64,000 nucleotides of DNA from Tritrichomonas musculus. Taxonomy: Eukaryota; Parabasalia; Tritrichomonadida; Tritrichomonadidae. Positions 58,691 to 64,000 of the stretch are shown here, one piece after another. The position numbers and the translations under genes were made by a program. How positions within the stretch are numbered: position 1 is the first letter of the stretch; each line of letters opens with the position of its first letter. The stretch is taken from positions 372,001 through 436,000 of the forward strand of contig JAPFFF010000062.1 of the NCBI GenBank assembly GCA_039105265.1. The letters run 5' to 3'. Below the pieces are notes generated by a model. The model was given only the letters and a program-made list of their open reading frames with translations, did no database searches and was not told the DNA's origin.

Positions 58691-58695
58691 TCATT
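58691..58695 (+). repeat. target-site duplication of element B, right copy (TCATT)
   Basis: Directly follows the terminal GGATAACTACT of element B and equals 34108-34112. Confidence 0.85.
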
Positions 58696-61278
58696 AACTA
58701 AATCATTTGGAATCTCTGGTAATTCTGTTTTTAATGCATAATCATTTAATGCATTTGTTAATGTTTCATTATTGACTAAATCATTTGGTATTGATGGTAT
58801 GTCAGTCTTTAGTGCATAAGCATTTAATGCATTTGTCAATTGATTGTTATTTTTAAAGTTTGTGTTTAAATATGTGTATGACGGATAATTATCTTGAACA
58901 TATCGAACAGTTGCATAATTATTTAATGTTTCACTTAATTTATTCGTGAATGATTCATTTAAATGATTTTTATGATTTTCAATCAATTTTTTAGTTGCTG
59001 ATGCTGTTAATAATTGGTTATTAGTTAATGTTTCACCTAATAATAATTCATTATCGTTTTTAGCTGCTGGGGTGTATTTGAGTTTAACAAATGATGGTTG
59101 AACTGTTCCATAAATTAAAATATATGGGAATTCATAAACTAATTCGCAATTAATAGCTGAAATATCAGCAACATCTGAGTTCAAACATTCAATACTTCCA
59201 TTTTCCTTATACTCATATTCGTAAATTCGGTACATCTCGCCAATATCATCAACCATAAATGAAACATCAATTTTATAATTAGTTTCAATATGTTCACAGT
59301 AATATTTAAAACATAATCTTTCATCTGGAATTATAATTTCTGTTTCAACATATGGTTTTTCTTCAACTACTTCGTGAGGTGCTAATACTAATCCATCATC
59401 AATTATTTCATCAACATATGCAACTTCTTTAACAGTTGATCCAGCATTTTTACTAAACGCTAATTTTAAGGCACCAAATATACCTTCAGCACCAACTTTC
59501 ATTAATCCACCAAAGTTAAAACAAAAGTTACTAATTTGTACGACATCCATAACTACATCAAACCAATTTGTTTTATTTTTCATATCATTAATTTCTTTCT
59601 CTAACTTTGCACAATAATTTTGAAGTGCTGATATTTGATTAACCGCAATATCAACTGTATTTCCTAATGAATTTAAAACGAATACGTGGGATTCAATGTT
59701 TTCACCTATGACTACACCTGAAGTTTGAATGTTAAAGTTTGTATAAAGTGTTGTGCATGCTTCAGGTCGTGGTGAGACAGTATAATAACCAGTATTAGCT
59801 AAGAACTCAAATGTATTCATTCCTTTTTCATAACTTACATCAGCAATAGTATAAATTAATTCATCATCTTTTGGCATATATAATATTAAACCATATGGAG
59901 GATTACCGACTTGCAAAGGTGAAGTATAATGGTATTCAAGCAATTCAAAATAATTGTCGGATTGAAGTTTGTAGTTATTTAATCCTGAAGATTTATATTC
60001 GAAGTCAACAATGAAGTCATAAGTTTTATTATTAATGTTCAAAGTTGCTGAATATGTACAATTAGCAAAATCTTTGACGGGGTAAATGTAAACCCTCCAT
60101 GCATCATTATCTTCTTTATATGTTTGAATTTTACAGTTATCTTTAGGTGCTAACATTCCTTTATTAACTAATAACTCAAATGGGTTTCCTTGATTATCAT
60201 AATCAGCGAAAGTGTGTAATACTTTTTTATTAGCTTCATTTTTAGCAATACATATAAAGGCTACTTCATGAGAACCAGGATTTTTACGTGTTAATTTCAG
60301 AGGTATATTGAAACTGTAATTAGTACCTACCCATTCATTACCTTGTTTAGTCATTTTGTAATCAGTACCGAATGCTTCATCATGAAATTCAAAAGTTTGA
60401 CCTTCAATTAATGCTTCAAATTCAGGACTACCTGGAACATATCCCCAATCAGCATAATATAAAGGATTTGTTTTATCATCTATTACACCGTAAGCTTTCA
60501 TTTCATAAAAGTCGGGCAATGGTGAACGATACAATTTAAAGCAATTGTCTGCATCTATTGTATTACACCTAAGATTTATTAATTTATTTGAATCATTAGC
60601 TTTGTCACAACTAACATTTGTTTTTTGATTTGCGATATAATTTATTTTCATAAATCCAGATGTATATAAATTTAATGGTGTATCACCTTTTTTATTTGAC
60701 ATATATATTTTTGCTCCAACATCATCTTCTTGATAAACCAACTCATAATTTCCATTTGAAATGTTAACAATAGGATTTTTAAACATGTTTTCTTTAGAAG
60801 TTTTAGTTATAATTGCTTTTGGTAATTTCATATATGCAGGTAATTCTATTTCGAATACATCACCGATATATTCACCAAATTCAGTTTTGATTGATAACGA
60901 ATTTAAATCTGGTTGATCTAAATTTTCCGTTAATTTATCTGAAGTAATGATGAAATCATATATACCATTTTCAAATATGATATTGTCGTTTGTGTTATCT
61001 TGTTTTTCTTCTAATGTTTTAATTCTTGATTCATGATTGTTTAATTCATCCGCAAATTTCATGGTTTGTTGATTGTATGAAGAAACTGAGGCGTCAATAT
61101 CAGCAAGTCTTAATGTTAAACTTTGAGGATCATTTGAAGACATTATTATGTCACCATCAATAGTGGCATCATTGTGAACATGAATGTTTTTAAATTCTGA
61201 ATCTTTATCGGGCATACCACCTCCACCACCGATGAATGCTCCATCTTTTGCATTTTGTTTTGTAATTATTGCAGTCAT
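58691..61278 (-). pseudogene. 5' half of the fibre-like gene of element A, cut by element B
   Basis: 862 native codons from the ATG at 61278 end at the insertion. Ten further codons and the stop are read from B's terminal repeat. The N-terminus is polar (GAFIGGGGGMPDKDSEF), followed by a short coiled coil, long beta-rich regions, the segment TVSPRPEACTTLYTNFNIQ shared with the 1816-residue B protein, a second coiled coil (LQNYCAKLEKEINDMKNKTN), a membrane-like stretch, and repeats with NALNDYALKTELPEIPNDLV at the cut. This truncated product could still be made, since promoter and start are intact, but it would lack the presumed head. The 3' half is at 32631-34112. Confidence 0.88.
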
Positions 61279-61348
61279 TTATTAATTTATTAATTATAAA
61301 AATAAATATTTTTAATATACGAAGTTTAGAGATTTTATTATATAAAAC

Positions 61349-61380
61349 GGACCTAAAGGTCCTGAGGGTCATTTTGACCC
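61349..61380. repeat. double-hairpin element after a gene stop
   Basis: GGACC-TAAA-GGTCC (61349-61362) and GGGTC-ATTTT-GACCC (61366-61380) lie 3 bp beyond the stop of the gene at 61384-61725 (element A). Confidence 0.75.
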
Positions 61381-61383
61381 GAA

Positions 61384-61725
61384 TCAATATTCAAATTTAA
61401 GGAATAATGTGAAGTTATCAGGTATTATTTCATTACCTTTTGCATCAGTGAACCATACTTTAAATCTATCATGGTTTAATGTATATTTATATTTTCTGTT
61501 GTCATCTGGAGGCGTTAAATTAGCATACCAAACGAGAGAATCACAGTATTCATCACGTGGAACAAATGATGCGTGGCATTCGGTTTCGCCATCTAAATAT
61601 CCATCACATGTAGCACGGCAATATTGAAATGAAATATATTTATCATTGCGAGAATTAACGAACTCAGGAGGAAATTTATTTTCATAGTCACGAGTGATAA
61701 AGTAAGTTTTGGTTGTTTTATGCAT
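61384..61725 (-). CDS. small beta-rich protein (element A)
   Basis: 113 residues, beta-rich with several aromatic strands (DSLVWYANLTPPDDNRKYKY, then RFKVWFTDAKGNEIIPDNFT and FLKFEY). It has four cysteines in the middle. The end is reminiscent of the C-terminal strands of the 432-residue B protein, so a small virion jelly-roll or spike part is possible but not shown. ATG at 61725 follows TTTTTATCAAATCATAA, the shared start motif. The gene ends at a double-hairpin element. Confidence 0.6.
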   Translation of the reverse strand: MHKTTKTYFITRDYENKFPPEFVNSRNDKYISFQYCRATCDGYLDGETECHASFVPRDEYCDSLVWYANLTPPDDNRKYKYTLNHDRFKVWFTDAKGNEIIPDNFTLFLKFEY

Positions 61726-61768
61726 TTATGATTTGATAAAAATAAAAATATATGAATTTAAAACATGT

Positions 61769-61799
61769 AGCCTTTGGCTGCAGAATTCTTTTAGAATTC
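61769..61799. repeat. double-hairpin element overlapping a gene 3' end
   Basis: AGCC-TTT-GGCT (61769-61779) and GAATTC-TTTTA-GAATTC (61783-61799). The stop codon of the gene at 61791-62261 lies in the second loop. Confidence 0.65.
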
Positions 61800-62261
61800 G
61801 TCTGGGTCTATTTCATCTTCGTTTATGTTACATTTACTAGCTAATTCGTTGACGATTTCAACTTTAGCCTCAGACCTATTTTTAATGAATTCATTTAGTT
61901 TATTTTGATTTTCACATTCTTTTACTACACATTCATGATAAAATGATGTTTTATAATTTATTCTATCAGCTTTAATATAAGCTTTCATTAATCGTATTTG
62001 CAATCCAGACGTTAGACCAGCAAATGAACGTCTAGGAATAGTTAACCATTCACACTCAGGGAATAACTCTCTAAATTCTTTATATGTCATGACTTTTTGG
62101 GTATTATTTTTATAAACTAATGAAAGAAATAATATCTTTACGTTCATTTTGTATTTATAGAATTTATCAGTTATGAAGTCATCAAAATATACTTGAACAG
62201 CTTTAAGTTCTGATTCAGGAAGTTTTTCAAATAACTTATTAATGTTGATGTATTCACTCAT
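61791..62261 (-). CDS. unknown protein, 156 residues (element A)
   Basis: Mainly helical protein, with a KYKMNVKILFLSLVYKNNTQ segment in the middle, a TIPRRSFAGLTSGLQIRLMK basic part and a C-terminus CVVKECENQNKLNEFI. The last part resembles the 155-residue B protein at 48887-49354. No family recognised. ATG at 62261 follows TTTTTTATTTCTATATAA, the common start motif. The last codons (encoding EF) and the stop belong to a double-hairpin element, so the original C-terminus may have been slightly different. Confidence 0.6.
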   Translation of the reverse strand: MSEYININKLFEKLPESELKAVQVYFDDFITDKFYKYKMNVKILFLSLVYKNNTQKVMTYKEFRELFPECEWLTIPRRSFAGLTSGLQIRLMKAYIKADRINYKTSFYHECVVKECENQNKLNEFIKNRSEAKVEIVNELASKCNINEDEIDPDEF

Positions 62262-62358
62262 TTATATAGAAATAAAAAATTTGAAAAATAAATTTTATAT
62301 AGATTTAAAAATTTTTGAAAACGTTTGAAATGAAAAATAAATAAATTAATTATTAGAT

Positions 62359-64000
62359 TTACTCATAACCAACTGGAACACCTTTAGGGAAATATTCAAC
62401 ACCTTTTGTTGACCAAGCAAAGTATGTATCGCTACATATCCAAGCTTCTGGAGCAGGTGGATGTTGATCTGGAAATTCTGGATCAGGAATATAATAAGTG
62501 TCATCAATTCCTCTATACATTGGTTGACCACGGAATGTAACTGTAACAGAATTAGAGCCAGTATCAATTCCATCAAATACATAACCAGCGTTTGAACGTT
62601 CAAGTTGGAAGTTAATACCAAAACTTGTTCCATCACTTCTGCAGTTTGAGTAACGTTTACCAGTTACTGGATCATTAAGGGGTTGAGTGAATGAATCCTC
62701 AAATTCTTGTGTAGCTTCAAGTGCTCCATCTAATTCATTAGCTATTAATTGATGCTGATAGAAACGAGCAGAGCAAGTATTTGAAAATTCAGTATCTGGA
62801 TAAGTTCTTTTATTAACGACCAATTGAACGTTTTGATACATGATATTATCAAAGCATGTAATATCTAATGGACTCTTAGGGAACATCATTGTTATATTTG
62901 TTGCATTTCTGAGAGGAATTGATTTTGATATTTCTAAACCATTAACTTTTGCAGTACCTTCAAATATTTCACGTGTTAATTCTTGTGATGGAACTAATAA
63001 TGCAGTTTGTAATTCACGAATAAGACCTTGATATACACCAGGTTTGAGACCAAATCCTGAAAGATTTGATCGACCTAATTGAATAGTACCACCTAAAACA
63101 TTTAATGTTATTTTACCAACTTTCATATCAATTCCATTTGCTGCTGTTATAGTCAATTTATCATTTACTACTTTATCTTTTGATACATTAACTTTTAATA
63201 TATTTGGATCAGGTTCTTCGTTTTCATTTGGAGCTTCACCAGCTTTATATTGAACGACAATATTTGCTGGCTTTCCTACTTGTGTGAATTTACGAGTAAT
63301 TGGAACGACAGCAGGCATTTCTTCATCAATGGCTTTATCATCGAGAAATTGAAATGTTTCTTTAACAACATTAGGATTAACTTGACCCCAAACCATGGCA
63401 CGAAGTGATGTTTTAACTTCTGCTTCAATTTCTCCACAAATATCGTTAGGGTAAAGTTGCCATGCTTGAAGTGCGAGCTGATCAGTAAATGGTATTGTTA
63501 ATTCTATAGTTAATTTGTGGGGTTTACCATCGGCAACGTCTGCAAGTGGAATATACCAACCGCAAATTGAAGGTGAAAATTGAGATACATTTTCCCATGT
63601 TGAGTGAGAGAATTTTGAAGTTGCTTTAGCATCACGTGGTTTAATTGAATTATAAGCGAATGATTCACGTTGAAGTTCATCTTGTCTGTATGTATCTAAA
63701 AGTTTTCCATCAATCCAAAATCTACAGTCTTCATAAAATTCAACGGCATTTTTGAAACCAACAAATATTTGCAATAACTTATTAGTATCTGCGGAAACAT
63801 CGATAGCTTCAGATAATTGAACGAGAAAATCCAAAAGAACCGTAGAAAATCCTTTTTCGATTTGTGAAATTGTATGACCAGAATGAGTTAATTTTATTCT
63901 TGTTTTGGTACCTACTGGCATTGGTGCATCTTTATTTGTGAATTCTTCCATAACTTGACTAAATGAATTATCGCCACCATTTCGTTGAATTAAATTTCTA
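62359..64000 (-). CDS. putative major capsid protein (element A), partial at window edge
   Basis: At least 546 codons. An ATG at 63951 gives 530 residues, but the frame stays open for 16 more codons to the edge (NLIQRNGGDNSFSQV), so the real start probably lies outside. The protein is beta-rich with segments FVGFKNAVEFYEDCRFWIDG, CGWYIPLADVADGKPHKLTI, and a C-terminal half with SKSIPLRNATNITMMFPKSP. It corresponds in layout to the B protein at 50825-52417. Length and context fit the Polinton double-jelly-roll capsid protein. The glycine-rich start of the open upstream part also fits an extended N-terminus. It is the last gene visible of element A. Confidence 0.65.
   Translation of the reverse strand, partial: RNLIQRNGGDNSFSQVMEEFTNKDAPMPVGTKTRIKLTHSGHTISQIEKGFSTVLLDFLVQLSEAIDVSADTNKLLQIFVGFKNAVEFYEDCRFWIDGKLLDTYRQDELQRESFAYNSIKPRDAKATSKFSHSTWENVSQFSPSICGWYIPLADVADGKPHKLTIELTIPFTDQLALQAWQLYPNDICGEIEAEVKTSLRAMVWGQVNPNVVKETFQFLDDKAIDEEMPAVVPITRKFTQVGKPANIVVQYKAGEAPNENEEPDPNILKVNVSKDKVVNDKLTITAANGIDMKVGKITLNVLGGTIQLGRSNLSGFGLKPGVYQGLIRELQTALLVPSQELTREIFEGTAKVNGLEISKSIPLRNATNITMMFPKSPLDITCFDNIMYQNVQLVVNKRTYPDTEFSNTCSARFYQHQLIANELDGALEATQEFEDSFTQPLNDPVTGKRYSNCRSDGTSFGINFQLERSNAGYVFDGIDTGSNSVTVTFRGQPMYRGIDDTYYIPDPEFPDQHPPAPEAWICSDTYFAWSTKGVEYFPKGVPVGYE

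Larger units (their letters stand above)
24247..64000. mobile_element. outer Maverick/Polinton (element A), right end outside window
   Basis: Polymerase B, integrase, fibre-like and capsid-like genes at 25,121-34,112 and 58,691-64,000 form one element interrupted by element B. The left end is not proven. I propose 24247, because AGTAGTAGATAGC there begins with the 5'-AG typical of Maverick ends and resembles the AGTAGTTATCC start of element B. It marks the change from gene-poor DNA to the element's repeat array. The matching right terminus must lie beyond 64,000. The packaging ATPase, the protease if present, and the missing part of the capsid gene should also be there. Confidence 0.8.

Overview
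The window looks like nuclear DNA of a parabasalid protist of the trichomonad group, very AT-rich, closer in base composition to Tritrichomonas than to Trichomonas vaginalis. The reasons are: genes without introns; very short 5' leaders with a TCAYTW-type initiator a few bases before the ATG; typical trichomonad gene families (BTB plus F5/8C proteins, kinases fused to Sel1 repeats, a surface-protein tail); and large Maverick/Polinton elements. The species is an inference.

Host part, about 1-24,200. Bases 1-5,650 are a tandem array: three nearly identical genes for a BTB-like plus F5/8 type C (discoidin) protein alternate with four identical tRNA-like Pol III units. Next come a 3' remnant of a surface protein, then a kinase-Sel1 gene that has been split by a micro-inversion. 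A PLAA/Doa1 homologue and a MINDY-type deubiquitinase are divergently transcribed, and an unknown 188-residue gene follows. Bases 17,050-24,250 hold no convincing intact gene. They hold two candidate non-autonomous DNA transposons (17,914-19,002 and 21,613-22,742), each with perfect short terminal inverted repeats and a perfect 8-bp target duplication, and a decayed copy of the 188-residue gene.

Mobile part, about 24,250-64,000. An outer Maverick (here A) carries protein-primed DNA polymerase B with an internal HNH domain, a retroviral-type integrase, small basic and amphipathic proteins, a fibre-like protein and a capsid-like protein that runs off the right edge. A second, complete Maverick (B, 34,113-58,690, 24,578 bp, about 456-bp terminal inverted repeats, 5-bp duplication TCATT) has inserted into A's fibre-like gene. 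The two halves of that gene (58,691-61,278 and 32,631-34,112) join in frame once B and one TCATT copy are removed. B carries its own polymerase, HNH endonuclease, packaging ATPase, integrase, capsid-like protein, a 1816-residue fibre-like protein and about ten smaller genes. All coding starts in A and B sit behind a similar T-rich motif.

The most unusual signal is a set of GC-rich paired mini-hairpins (double-hairpin elements) spread through both Mavericks. They lie at gene 3' ends, inside reading frames and in B's terminal repeats. They may be small mobile elements, or 3'-end or termination signals. Also notable are a conserved noncoding block upstream of both polymerases, an inverted pair of tandem arrays around one B gene, and an N-terminal domain shared by B's polymerase and a coiled-coil protein.
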